Position numbers and translations under genes: made by a program
In this document: positions 34,119-42,975 of the stretch, in pieces
Layout of the letters: each line of letters opens with the position of its first letter
Position numbering within the stretch: the stretch's first letter is position 1
Source of the DNA: Gemmatimonadota bacterium
Lineage (GTDB): Bacteria > Latescibacterota > UBA2968 > UBA8231
NCBI GenBank assembly: GCA_018660835.1
Contig: JABJJN010000072.1
Span: 1-64,000, forward strand
DNA length: 64,000 nucleotides
Direction: 5' to 3'
Notes under the pieces: generated by a model
What the model was told of the DNA's origin: nothing
The model's database searches: none
Seen by the model: the letters and a program-made list of their open reading frames with translations, nothing else

Positions 34119-35586
34119 GTCTGTCGACAGAAAAGGGCAACGCAAAGCGTTGCGCCGCGCCTTGCCGCAACTTGCCAAGACCCGTGCGCTCCTCGATGCC
34201 GATGAGGATCTCGTCGTCTACGAGTGCGACGGCTTGTCGGCCTATCGCCAGACGCCCTTGGCCGTCGCGCTGCCCGTCGACGCTCAGCAGGTCCAACAGA
34301 CGATCCTTGCCTGTGCCGAGTTGAGCATTCCCATCGTACCCTGGGGTGCCGGCACGGGCCTGTCAGGTGGCGCCTTGGCTGTCGCTGATGGTTTGGTGTT
34401 GAGTCTGGCGCGGATGAATCGCATCCTCGACATCGACTACGATCACCGCTGTGTCACGGTCGAGCCAGGTGTCACGAATCTCGCTGTCTCCCATGCCGTG
34501 TCGGGCAATGGTTACTACTACGCCCCAGATCCTTCGAGTCAGATTGCCTGCACTGTGGGAGGCAATGTCGCGGAGAATTCCGGTGGTGTGCATTGCCTGA
34601 AATACGGGACAACGACAAACAATCTTCTCGGCCTGCAAATTGTGCTCGCCGATGGTGAAATGATCGAGATCGGTGGCGCCGCTCTCGAACGCGCAGGGTA
34701 TGACTTGCTGGCACTGTTTACCGGGTCTGAGGGCCTTTTGGGCGTGATCACACAGGCGACGCTACGAATTCTCAGGACGCCGGAAACAGCACAGGCGATC
34801 ATGGCCACTTTCGACAGCATCGAAGCGGCCGGTGGCGCCGTAGCCGACGTCATAGGTGCCGGGATCGTCCCTGCGGGAATGGAGATCATGGACCGGTTGT
34901 CCATCGAAGCAGTGGAGGATTTTCTGGGGTGCGGTTACCCACGCGGCGCGGCTGGACTACTGCTGGTTGAGATCGATGGTCCCAGCGCCGAAGTCGACCT
35001 GCAGATCGGCGCGGTAGAGGCCTGTCTGCGTCAGGCGGGGGCGACCGACCTGCAGCACGCGACGACCCAGGAGCAGCGGCAGCGTCTGTGGGCAGGTCGT
35101 AAGGCAGCCTTTCCCGCCATGGGACGAATCGCCCCAGATTATTATTGCATGGATGGCACGATCCCTCGGGGACAACTGGCAACCGTCTTGGGTCGGATCG
35201 AGGCGCTGTCGGAGGAATTCGGACTGCGTGTGGCCAATGTCTTCCATGCAGGAGATGGCAATCTTCATCCCCTCGTACTCTACGATGGCAACAAACCAGG
35301 TGATCTGGAAAAGGCGGAGGAACTCGGTGCCGAGATTCTGAAACTATGCGTCGCTGTAGGTGGTGTGCTTTCGGGCGAACATGGAATTGGGGTTGAAAAG
35401 CGCGATCTTATGCCCTGCATGTTCACGGACGATGACTTGGATCTGCAGGAGGAAATTCGTTTGGCCTTCGATCCCGGGATGCTGTTGAATCCGGGCAAGG
35501 TCTATCCGCAACTGAGACAGTGTGCGGAGGGACGCACCCACGTCCACGGAGGTCGTCGCCCTTTCCCCGATCTGGAACGTTTCTGA
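34111..35586 (+). CDS. glcD: FAD-linked oxidase, GlcD-like
   Basis: The 491-residue protein matches the FAD-binding subunit of glycolate oxidase or D-lactate dehydrogenase. It has a PCMH-type FAD domain ('PIVPWGAGTGLSGGALAVADGLVLSLARMN', 'CTVGGNVAENSGGVHCLKYG') and a C-terminal domain with 'NVFHAGDGNLHPLVLYD' and 'SGEHGIGVEKRDLM' (metal and substrate residues). GTG 34111 overlaps the preceding stop, so it is translationally coupled; the track's 39-residue extension is not needed. Substrate is a 2-hydroxy acid by family. Confidence 0.9.
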   Translation: MTESVDRKGQRKALRRALPQLAKTRALLDADEDLVVYECDGLSAYRQTPLAVALPVDAQQVQQTILACAELSIPIVPWGAGTGLSGGALAVADGLVLSLARMNRILDIDYDHRCVTVEPGVTNLAVSHAVSGNGYYYAPDPSSQIACTVGGNVAENSGGVHCLKYGTTTNNLLGLQIVLADGEMIEIGGAALERAGYDLLALFTGSEGLLGVITQATLRILRTPETAQAIMATFDSIEAAGGAVADVIGAGIVPAGMEIMDRLSIEAVEDFLGCGYPRGAAGLLLVEIDGPSAEVDLQIGAVEACLRQAGATDLQHATTQEQRQRLWAGRKAAFPAMGRIAPDYYCMDGTIPRGQLATVLGRIEALSEEFGLRVANVFHAGDGNLHPLVLYDGNKPGDLEKAEELGAEILKLCVAVGGVLSGEHGIGVEKRDLMPCMFTDDDLDLQEEIRLAFDPGMLLNPGKVYPQLRQCAEGRTHVHGGRRPFPDLERF

Positions 35587-35588
35587 CG

Positions 35589-36743
35589 GTGTCACAGATC
35601 GCACAGCCTGACGACGCGACTCAATTGGCGTCGATTGTCGAGGCAGCAGCACGCACACAGACACCCCTTCTCACAACAGCGGGCGACAGCAAGTGGGATT
35701 GGGGCAGAGGGCTGGCGGATACCGTGCACAACGATCGCAGCCTTGGGCACTCAACGCCGACGCAGTTGAACCTCTCGGCGCTCAGTGGCATCGTCGACTA
35801 TGAACCGTCGGAACTGGTTCTCGTCGTGGGTGCTGCAACGCCTCTAGCGCAGATCGAGCCACTCTTGACTGAGCAAGGCCAGCATCTGGCGTTCGAGCCT
35901 GTGCATTGGCGTTCAACGGCGACGGCGGGGGGAACCGTCGCCGTTGGCCTGGCTGGGCCGAGGCGATTTCGTGCCGGCAGCGTTCGCGATTTTGTGCTGG
36001 GTCTACAGTTTGTCGACGGCAAGGGACGACTCGTCCGTTCCGGTGGTCGCGTTGTAAAGAATGTCAGCGGCTTTGACCTGTGGCGTGGTCTGACAGGCAG
36101 CTTCGGCAGCCTGGGTTTGATCACTGAAGTCTGCTTCAAGTTGTGGCCGCGCCCCGAGGCGCAGTGCACTCTGCTTTTTGAGAGACCTCAACTCCAGGCT
36201 GCGAGCCGGACGATGCTGCAGTTGGCGCAACGTCAGGAGGAAATCTCGGGTCTCGCGTATGTGCCAACACAGGGAGTGGTGGCACGACTCGAGGGTAGCG
36301 CATCCGCGCTGCAGGCGCAGACTGAAACCATTGCACGCGATGTCGCCGTTGATGACAGATTGCCCCACGACGAGTCATGCACGCTGTGGCGAGCACTGCG
36401 GGAGGTTGAGTCGCTTCGCGAAAAATCTGGGACGTTGTGGCGATTCGTTGTCCCCGCAGCCAGATGGGTCGAATTGGTGGGTGATCTGCAAGCACAAGGG
36501 ATCGAGGACTACCACGTCGACTGGGGTGGCGGCCAGGTTTGGGCCCGAGCCGGCGAAGACCTGCCTCTCAAGGGACATGAGATCGCTGCGGGCGTCGGTG
36601 GTATCGCTTGGCGCCTCGCCACAAATCGACAGGACACCAACGCTGAAGGAATGCCGCCCCTGGATCCTGGCCTGAGACGACTCAACATGCGCTTGAAAGA
36701 CGCCTGTGACCCGCAAGGCATACTGAATCCTGACGCCGCGTAG
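35589..36743 (+). CDS. glcE: FAD-binding oxidase subunit, GlcE-like
   Basis: The 384-residue partner of GlcD keeps the FAD domain ('LVLVVGAATPLAQIEPLLTEQGQHLAFEP', 'TAGGTVAVGLAGPRRFRAGSVRDFVLGLQFVDG', 'GRVVKNVSGFDLWRGLTGSFGSLGLITEVCFKLWP') but not the full catalytic C-terminus. GTG 35589 is 2 bp after the glcD stop. The iron-sulfur subunit glcF, normally third, is absent; the next gene faces the other way, so electrons must leave by another route or glcF lies elsewhere. Confidence 0.88.
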   Translation: MSQIAQPDDATQLASIVEAAARTQTPLLTTAGDSKWDWGRGLADTVHNDRSLGHSTPTQLNLSALSGIVDYEPSELVLVVGAATPLAQIEPLLTEQGQHLAFEPVHWRSTATAGGTVAVGLAGPRRFRAGSVRDFVLGLQFVDGKGRLVRSGGRVVKNVSGFDLWRGLTGSFGSLGLITEVCFKLWPRPEAQCTLLFERPQLQAASRTMLQLAQRQEEISGLAYVPTQGVVARLEGSASALQAQTETIARDVAVDDRLPHDESCTLWRALREVESLREKSGTLWRFVVPAARWVELVGDLQAQGIEDYHVDWGGGQVWARAGEDLPLKGHEIAAGVGGIAWRLATNRQDTNAEGMPPLDPGLRRLNMRLKDACDPQGILNPDAA

Positions 36744-36795
36744 TGCAGGCACGGAGAGGCACAGTTACTGTTCAGGTGCGGCGTGAGCTGCGCTG

Positions 36796-37980
36796 CTAAA
36801 AGATGTGTCCCGCCCGATAGGAAGGAGGCGGCTTGGCCTCACTACTGAGCCAGTGGGCGCGGCCCTGACGCGCATGTACGTACGCATAGTCGTACGTGTC
36901 CTCAGGTAGACTGGTGTTGGTTTCTGATGGATAGGCAGCAATGGCCTCTGGCACGATGTCGATGCCAAGCCCCGGTGTATCTGGAACCACAATGTGACCA
37001 TTCTCTATGACCGGTTGCCCGGTCATCACCTCATAACGCTGGGGCACATCATCGGCGAGGTGCTCCAGAATGAGGAAGTTGGGCAGCGTCGACATCAGAT
37101 GAACTGCCGCCATCTCTGCCACGGGCCCGAGCGACCCATCATGCGGCGCCATCGTGATGTAGTGCGCTTCCGCCATGGCGGCGATTTTCTTCATCTGTGA
37201 CAGCCCCCCGGCCCGACCTGTGTCTGGCTGGACGACATCGATAATTTCCCGCTCGATAAGTTCGCGAACCCCCCAGATCAATGCATGTCGCTCCCCGGCA
37301 GCGATCGGTAGATCCACCGCGTCTGCAACACGAGCAATGGCGTCGATATTTTCGGGCGCCACAGGATCCTCATAGAACAGCAGATCGTAAGGCTCAAGGC
37401 GCTTGCCGAGGGCAATCGCGTCGCGCGTCGTCAACCAGGGGGGCCCGTGGACATCGACCATCAGATCCACCTTGGGGCCCACCTCGTCGCGGATCATTGC
37501 CACCGTATCCACGCAATTCTGAATACCGCCGGTCTTGATCGCGTCGTAGCCCTGGTCAACCAGTCCTCGGGCCACCTCACGTGAATGGGCGTGAGCGTAG
37601 ATGCGAACTCGATCGCGAATCTTGCCACCTAAGAGATTCCATACAGGCACGCCGAGTGCTTTGCCCTTCAGGTCCCACAAGGCCATTTCGATACCAGTCA
37701 TGGCGCCGCTGCCGACGACACCCGTCATACCGTGACCCATGATGGCTGCGAGCATCTTGCTCCACACCCGTTCGATATTCTGCGGATCCTCACCAATCAG
37801 CAAGGGCGTCAGGTCTTTGATCGCCGTTTCTACGACCCGCGGCCAACCACTAGCCTCGCCGATCCCATACAGGCCATCATCTGTATGAACACGCACAAAG
37901 AGCCAGTTGCGCGCTGCCCACCCGCCTGCACCGGGTGGTGCTGCATGCATCAAGAAGGTTTCAATGCGTTCGATCTTCAT
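36796..37980 (-). CDS. Mandelate racemase/muconate lactonising enzyme family (sugar-acid dehydratase-like)
   Basis: This enolase-superfamily enzyme has 394 residues. It has a capping domain ('MKIERIETFLMHAAPPGAGGWAARNWLFVRVHTDDG') and a TIM barrel. Metal ligands are in 'LMVDVHGPPW', 'FYEDPVAPEN' and 'AAGERHALIWG', and a late 'TMAPHDGSLGPVAEMA' holds the active-site His. The pattern fits acid-sugar dehydratases such as galactonate or mannonate dehydratase more than mandelate racemase itself. ATG 37980 has GAGGG 6 nt upstream; the track extension is rejected. No kinase or aldolase of a sugar-acid pathway is adjacent. Confidence 0.86.
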   Translation of the reverse strand: MKIERIETFLMHAAPPGAGGWAARNWLFVRVHTDDGLYGIGEASGWPRVVETAIKDLTPLLIGEDPQNIERVWSKMLAAIMGHGMTGVVGSGAMTGIEMALWDLKGKALGVPVWNLLGGKIRDRVRIYAHAHSREVARGLVDQGYDAIKTGGIQNCVDTVAMIRDEVGPKVDLMVDVHGPPWLTTRDAIALGKRLEPYDLLFYEDPVAPENIDAIARVADAVDLPIAAGERHALIWGVRELIEREIIDVVQPDTGRAGGLSQMKKIAAMAEAHYITMAPHDGSLGPVAEMAAVHLMSTLPNFLILEHLADDVPQRYEVMTGQPVIENGHIVVPDTPGLGIDIVPEAIAAYPSETNTSLPEDTYDYAYVHARQGRAHWLSSEAKPPPSYRAGHIF

Positions 37981-38098
37981 GTCATACCCTCGGTAATCGT
38001 GCGAAATGAGCCCCAGGCGCAGTTTAGCAGTGTAGGCAAAGGAAGCACTTTCCTCCATACACTGGCTCAGAGTGGTCAAAACGCACTCTAGCAACGCG

Positions 38099-38127
38099 TT
38101 GACACTTTCTCCTCTGAACGCTAATTT
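38099..38127 (+). promoter_or_regulatory. Sigma70-like promoter of the polyprenyl synthase operon
   Basis: TTGACA (38099-38104), exactly 17 bp, then TAATTT (38122-38127). Transcription would start near 38134, about 60 nt before the chosen ATG. This argues against the longer track ORF that starts at 38072. Confidence 0.75.
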
Positions 38128-38194
38128 CTGCGTTTTCGTATACTTACGAGCCTTTTGCTCGTTTTCCCGTCGCCTGCGGCCCTTTGCCCCACCG

Positions 38195-39184
38195 ATGACC
38201 GCCTCTCCGGGCTCGATGGATCCCCTTCTGGGGCCGATCCAGAGCGAAATCGATCAATTTGAGCATCGGCTGGACTTACAACTCCAATCCGATGTGGCCA
38301 TGGTTCATGAAGTGGCCCGCTATATGGCTGGCCTGAAGGGCAAACGCCTGCGGCCGGCCCTGACGATTCTGTGTGCCCGTGCGACCGGACTCTGGGACGA
38401 TCGGGTAATCGATGCCAGTGTGGGCGTCGAGATGATACATGCAGCGACCGTCGTTCACGACGATGTGGTCGACGCAGCCACAACACGACGGGGCAAAGCC
38501 TCCGTCAACGCACAGTGGGATGATCACATCGCGGTGCTGATGGGGGATTTCCTTTTGGCCCGCGCCCTCTGCCTGCTGGTCGAGCTCGGAAATCTCGAGG
38601 CCCTGGGAGCTGTATCGCATGCGACGGAGCGGTTGAGTCAGGGCGAGATTCATGAGGTGCAGATTGGGCAACGAACGGACACGGCAGAGGAATCATACTT
38701 TGCCATGGTCGGCGACAAGACGGCTTCGCTGATTTCGGCGGCATGTCGAATTGGCCCACTGATGACGGGTGCCGATGATGAGGTAATTGAAGGACTGACC
38801 CGATATGGAGAATATCTCGGGCTGGCATTTCAGATCGCTGACGATATCCTTGATTTCACGGGAGATGCTGCCACGTTGGGCAAGCCCGTTGGCCACGATC
38901 TGCGCGAAGGCAAGATTACCCTGCCCCTGATTCGTTCACTGGCAGCTGCCCCCGCCCAGGAGCGCGAGGCCATTATTGTCTTGCTGGGGAAAGAAGACGC
39001 CGGTGAGAGCGATTGGCAGATGATGTTTGATTTTGTCGAACGTCACGATGGCGTCGCTGCAGCAAGTGCTACGGCTCACGAGTACGCTGCAAGGGCACTG
39101 AAGTGCCTTGAGGTCGTAGAACCATCTGTTGCACGCAGTATTTTGGAGACGGCCGTACGACTCGTCGTCGAGCGCGATAGTTGA
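38195..39184 (+). CDS. ispB: Polyprenyl diphosphate synthase (octaprenyl/solanesyl type)
   Basis: The trans-prenyltransferase elongates isoprenoid chains, probably for the quinone side chain. The first Asp-rich motif is 'VVHDDVVDAATTRRGK' and the second 'AFQIADDILDFTGD', with 'LGKPVGHDLREGKITLPLI' typical of long-chain enzymes. 'GLKGKRLRPALTILCARA' binds IPP. I use ATG 38195 (329 residues), downstream of the promoter; ATG 38216 is also possible. The gene is followed 1 bp later by apbE. The symbol reflects family resemblance; product length is not proven. Confidence 0.9.
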   Translation: MTASPGSMDPLLGPIQSEIDQFEHRLDLQLQSDVAMVHEVARYMAGLKGKRLRPALTILCARATGLWDDRVIDASVGVEMIHAATVVHDDVVDAATTRRGKASVNAQWDDHIAVLMGDFLLARALCLLVELGNLEALGAVSHATERLSQGEIHEVQIGQRTDTAEESYFAMVGDKTASLISAACRIGPLMTGADDEVIEGLTRYGEYLGLAFQIADDILDFTGDAATLGKPVGHDLREGKITLPLIRSLAAAPAQEREAIIVLLGKEDAGESDWQMMFDFVERHDGVAAASATAHEYAARALKCLEVVEPSVARSILETAVRLVVERDS

Positions 39185-39185
39185 A

Positions 39186-40193
39186 GTGAGTGTAGTACGC
39201 CGTTGGCTGCTGCCCACCAGTGGGTTGTTGCTGCTGTTGTGGTATTTGCGTGCGCCGAGTATCGATCCGATCGATGACTATCACATTGCCATGGGCACGA
39301 TGGTGCGCATGACACTGTATGCCGATCCAGCCGATGCGACGGCGATCGTTGAAGCGGGTCGAGAGGCCATCGCCACGGTGGAAGCGATGGCCAGCCACTA
39401 CGACAGCAGCAGTGAGTTGTCGCACGTGAACCGCCTCGCAGGGCAAGGCCCCGTGGCGGTCTCGTCGGCGATGGGTGAGTTGTTGCGGGAGACATGGCGG
39501 CGAACACAACAGTCCGGAGGTCATTTCGACCCCGCCTTGGGATTGCTGACATCCGCCTGGGGATTTCCGGAAGCTGTGCAACCGCCGGAAGCACAGTACG
39601 TGGCACAAGGCCGGGAACACAGTGGTTATCATCTTGTCGAGTGGAATGGTGAAACCATTCGCTTCCTCGACCCGCTGGTGCGTCTTGATTTGGGTGCCGC
39701 AGCAAAAGGTTTTGCCGTCGACCAGGCTGTGCGGCAGTTGCAGCAGGCAGGTGTTGCGGCAGGCATGATTGAGGCGGGTGGAGACATTCGCTTCTGGGGT
39801 CTGAAACCAGACGGAAAGCCGTGGCGCTTCGGCGTCCAGCATCCGCGTGAGTCGGAACGCATACTTGTCATCGACGATATCGGCCTGCCCGCATTGGCTA
39901 CGTCCGGTGACTATGAGCAATTTTTTGAGTTCGAGGATCGGAGATTTCATCACCTCCTGGATCCTCAGACAGGTTATCCGGCGCGTCGCGCCGTTTCGGC
40001 CACTGTGTGGTCGACGAGTGCGGCGGCGGCGGATATTATGGCAACAGCGGCTTTTGTCGGTGGGCCACAGATCGCGCTGCAGATGGCAGCGGCAGATGAC
40101 AGTTTGGAAGTTCTCGTATTCTACGAGAAAGATGGACGATTACAGCGCGTCGTCTCCGATGGTGTGCGCGCCCACATACAAGGCGACGATTGA
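39186..40193 (+). CDS. apbE: FAD:protein FMN transferase
   Basis: This enzyme attaches FMN covalently to Thr or Ser of targets such as NqrB, NqrC and RnfG. It has 335 residues. An N-terminal membrane anchor ('RRWLLPTSGLLLLLWYLRA') replaces a lipobox. Landmarks are 'HYDSSSELSHVNRL', 'GGHFDPALGLLTSAWGFP', 'DLGAAAKGFAVDQAVRQL', 'IEAGGDIRFWG' and 'HHLLDPQTGYPARRAVSATVW'. It starts at GTG just after the ispB stop. No Nqr or Rnf genes are in the window, so its client is unknown. Confidence 0.93.
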   Translation: MSVVRRWLLPTSGLLLLLWYLRAPSIDPIDDYHIAMGTMVRMTLYADPADATAIVEAGREAIATVEAMASHYDSSSELSHVNRLAGQGPVAVSSAMGELLRETWRRTQQSGGHFDPALGLLTSAWGFPEAVQPPEAQYVAQGREHSGYHLVEWNGETIRFLDPLVRLDLGAAAKGFAVDQAVRQLQQAGVAAGMIEAGGDIRFWGLKPDGKPWRFGVQHPRESERILVIDDIGLPALATSGDYEQFFEFEDRRFHHLLDPQTGYPARRAVSATVWSTSAAAADIMATAAFVGGPQIALQMAAADDSLEVLVFYEKDGRLQRVVSDGVRAHIQGDD

Positions 40194-40225
40194 ACCCGAG
40201 AATCGTTACCTCACAGGAATAGATT

Positions 40226-40241
40226 CGACCCAGTTGGGTCG
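40226..40241 (+). promoter_or_regulatory. Short hairpin upstream of secDF
   Basis: CGACCCA and TGGGTCG form a perfect 7-bp inverted repeat around GT, 23 bp before the secDF ATG. There is no T-run, so it is more likely a leader hairpin or protein-binding dyad than a terminator for apbE. Confidence 0.35.
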
Positions 40242-40264
40242 CTCAAAAGCAGAAGCGATACGAG

Positions 40265-42919
40265 ATGAAACAGAATTGGAAGCCCCTGCTCATCCTTGCC
40301 CTATTGGTTGCGGCCGTGCTGCACCTGTATCCGACGGTCGAATTCTACGGCATGGAACCCGCCCAGCGCGAAGCTCTTGAGCATGACGCGCCAGCCTCCT
40401 ACTACGATATGCAGCGCAAGGCGATCAACCTCGGCCTGGATCTGCAAGGTGGCATCCATCTGGTCATGGAAGTCGTCACAGAAGGATTGTCGCCTGAGGA
40501 GGCCCGTGACGCCGTCGATCGTGCCCAGGAAGTCATCCGCAACCGTGTGGATCAGTTTGGCGTTGCTGAGCCAACGATTCAGCGCCAGGGAGAAACGCGG
40601 ATCATCGTCGAATTGCCTGGTCTCCAGGACGTTGAGCGGGCGAAGAATCTGATCGGCCAGACAGCGCTTCTGGAGTTCCAGCTCGTTGAGCCTGACGAAG
40701 ATCGTGATCGACTCGTGCAGCGCATCGACGCGGTTCTGGCTGCTGGTCGCAGCTCAGATGACAGTGCAAGTGATGGGGACGACGCACAGGTCGCCGACGC
40801 GGCTGAGGCGAGCGAGCAGGCAGCTGACACTACGTCCGTCGCACCGAGTCTCTTCGGGCAGGACAGCGAACCAGCGGAATCCGGTTTGTTTGATGCAGAT
40901 GCCGAGACTGCGGCCGACGCCGCCGATGATTCGCGGCGGCTACTTTCCAGACTCGCCCGAGTGGGAAGCGAAGTGGCCGTCATGCAACGTGATCTGGCAG
41001 CAGTGAAGGCGATGCTGACTGATGAACGGGCGCAGGCCGTCATTCCCGATGATGTTGAGTTTCTCTTTACGAGCAAACCCGAGGGCCCTGAGGGTAACAA
41101 GTATTACATGCTGTATCTTGCCCGCACGCGCCCTGAAATGACAGGTAACATGATCGCCGATGCACAGGTATCCATCGGCCAGAGTGTTGACTACATGGGC
41201 CAACCGATCGTCGACCTGCGCACAACGGACGAAGGCGTGCGATTGTTCCGTCGAATCACGGGTGCACACATTCAGGATCGACTAGCCATTGTCCTCGATG
41301 GTGCCGTGTACTCGGCGCCCACGATCCAGACGAAAATCATGGATGGCCGCTCGATCATTACCGGTTCCGGCACGCAGGAAGAAGCCAAGGACCTCGCGAT
41401 CGTGCTGCGAGCGGGGGCATTGCCGGCCAAGGTCGAGATCATTGAAGATCGCACCGTGGGGCCGTCTCTTGGCCACGACTCGATTGAGCAAGGTCGGATT
41501 GCAGGCCTGATCAGTTTGCTCGCCGTCGCCGTCTTCATGATTCTCTACTACCGTGTCGCTGGCGCGGTCGCAGATATCGCCCTGACCTTGAACATGGTCT
41601 TCGTCATGGCCGTTTTGGCTGGCTTCCATGCGACACTGACACTACCAGGTATTGCCGGAATCATTCTGACGATTGGAATGGCCGTCGACGCGAATGTGCT
41701 GATCTTCGAGCGCATCCGTGAAGAATTGCGCACAGGGAAGACGGTGCGCGCCGCCATCGATTCAGGCTATAGCAACGCCCTGTCGGCGATCGTGGATGCA
41801 AACATCACGACCTTCATGGTAGGTATCGTCCTCTACGAATTCGGCACGGGACCTATTCGCGGTTTCGCCTTGACGCTCTGTATCGGCATCGTCTCCAGTT
41901 TGTTTACAGCCTTCGTGGTCACACGAGCGATTCTTGGATTGATCACCTCGCGCAGCACCACGACAAGCCTGAGCATCGGCCCCATCGATCTGCTGTCGAA
42001 GAGTGCGATTCCTTTTATCGGCATGCGAAAGATCGCGCTGCTGTGTTCGGCTGCCGTCCTCACCCTTGGACTGGTATCGATCGGCACCATCAATGGCCTC
42101 AAGCCAGGTATCGATTTCGCGGGAGGTACGTTGCTGGAGCTGCATTTCGATCCGCCCGTGGAGATCGAAGACATTCGCCAGCAGTTGCGATCTGTTGATG
42201 TCGGTGGCCAGACAGCAGATCTGAGTGCCAGTGAAATCAAACTATTCGGTTCTACTTCGGACGTGTTGATTCGAGTGACAGAAGATGCGACAGGCACAGA
42301 TGTGGCCGATGGTATCAAATCTTCCCTGCGGGCAGGATTGGCCGGCAGCATAGGCGAATTCGACTGGGTCCGCCGACAGGAGAAAGTCGGCCCCCGTATC
42401 GGCGAGGAACTGACGGGATCGGCGATCCAGGCCGTGCTCGTATCCCTGGCGCTGATTCTCGTCTACATGGCGTGGCGCTTCCGGCAGTTCCTCTACGGCA
42501 TCGCTGCCGTGGTTGCCTTGTTCCACGATGTCTTGTTGACACTTGGCGTGCTGTCGCTACTCGACGTCGAGATTACGCTGGCCGTCGTGGCGGGGATTCT
42601 GGCGATTGTCGGTTACTCTCTCAACGACACAATCGTCGTCTTCGATCGGATCCGCGAGAATCTGGTTTCCTCACGTAAGTACTCCTTTGACGACCTGCTC
42701 AATGTGAGTATCAATGAGTGTCTGAGCCGGACGGTCGTGACATCCTTGACGACCCTGCTCGCCGTTGTCGTGTTGATGATCTGGGGTGGTGAGGTAATCC
42801 GTGACTTCACCATTACTCTCGTCATTGGCATTTTCGTGGGGACTTATTCGTCGGTGTTCATTGCCAGCCCGACACTCTACTACGGGCATCTGCGCGCCGA
42901 GGCGAACCAGAAGAAGTAG
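40265..42919 (+). CDS. secDF: SecD-SecF fusion protein translocase subunit
   Basis: One 884-residue polypeptide combines SecD (about 1-590) and SecF (about 600-884), the RND-like partner that uses the proton gradient to pull proteins through SecYEG. SecD landmarks are 'GLDLQGGIHLVMEV', 'RNRVDQFGVAEPTIQRQGETRIIVELPG' and the TM4 'GIAGIILTIGMAVDANVLIFERIREEL'. SecF is marked by 'GIDFAGGTLLELHFD' and 'GYSLNDTIVVFDRIREN'. The P1 domain contains an Asp/Ala-rich insertion of about 90 residues near residue 155-240 that looks disordered. GATACGAG directly precedes the ATG. Confidence 0.95.
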   Translation: MKQNWKPLLILALLVAAVLHLYPTVEFYGMEPAQREALEHDAPASYYDMQRKAINLGLDLQGGIHLVMEVVTEGLSPEEARDAVDRAQEVIRNRVDQFGVAEPTIQRQGETRIIVELPGLQDVERAKNLIGQTALLEFQLVEPDEDRDRLVQRIDAVLAAGRSSDDSASDGDDAQVADAAEASEQAADTTSVAPSLFGQDSEPAESGLFDADAETAADAADDSRRLLSRLARVGSEVAVMQRDLAAVKAMLTDERAQAVIPDDVEFLFTSKPEGPEGNKYYMLYLARTRPEMTGNMIADAQVSIGQSVDYMGQPIVDLRTTDEGVRLFRRITGAHIQDRLAIVLDGAVYSAPTIQTKIMDGRSIITGSGTQEEAKDLAIVLRAGALPAKVEIIEDRTVGPSLGHDSIEQGRIAGLISLLAVAVFMILYYRVAGAVADIALTLNMVFVMAVLAGFHATLTLPGIAGIILTIGMAVDANVLIFERIREELRTGKTVRAAIDSGYSNALSAIVDANITTFMVGIVLYEFGTGPIRGFALTLCIGIVSSLFTAFVVTRAILGLITSRSTTTSLSIGPIDLLSKSAIPFIGMRKIALLCSAAVLTLGLVSIGTINGLKPGIDFAGGTLLELHFDPPVEIEDIRQQLRSVDVGGQTADLSASEIKLFGSTSDVLIRVTEDATGTDVADGIKSSLRAGLAGSIGEFDWVRRQEKVGPRIGEELTGSAIQAVLVSLALILVYMAWRFRQFLYGIAAVVALFHDVLLTLGVLSLLDVEITLAVVAGILAIVGYSLNDTIVVFDRIRENLVSSRKYSFDDLLNVSINECLSRTVVTSLTTLLAVVVLMIWGGEVIRDFTITLVIGIFVGTYSSVFIASPTLYYGHLRAEANQKK

Positions 42920-42941
42920 TCTGACGTTCCGGGGGTCACTT

Positions 42942-42969
42942 CCGGCCTCCGATCACCATCGGAGCCGGT
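42942..42969 (+). promoter_or_regulatory. Hairpin covering the ribosome-binding site of the next gene
   Basis: CTCCGAT and ATCGGAG pair perfectly around CACC, extended by CCGG/CCGG with one bulged base. The right arm contains the GGAG that serves as Shine-Dalgarno for the gene at 42976, about 11 nt before its ATG. The structure would hide the ribosome site when folded. No T-tract follows, so it is not a standard terminator for secDF. Confidence 0.5.
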
Positions 42970-42975
42970 GTCGCC

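Noticed and set aside
36744-36795. Terminator between convergent glcE and the dehydratase gene
   Set aside because: Only weak, interrupted complementarity and no T-tract on either strand.
39069-39953. Minus-strand ORF (294 aa) opposite apbE
   Set aside because: It is fully explained by the antisense of apbE and ispB; composition is Arg/His-rich and non-protein-like.
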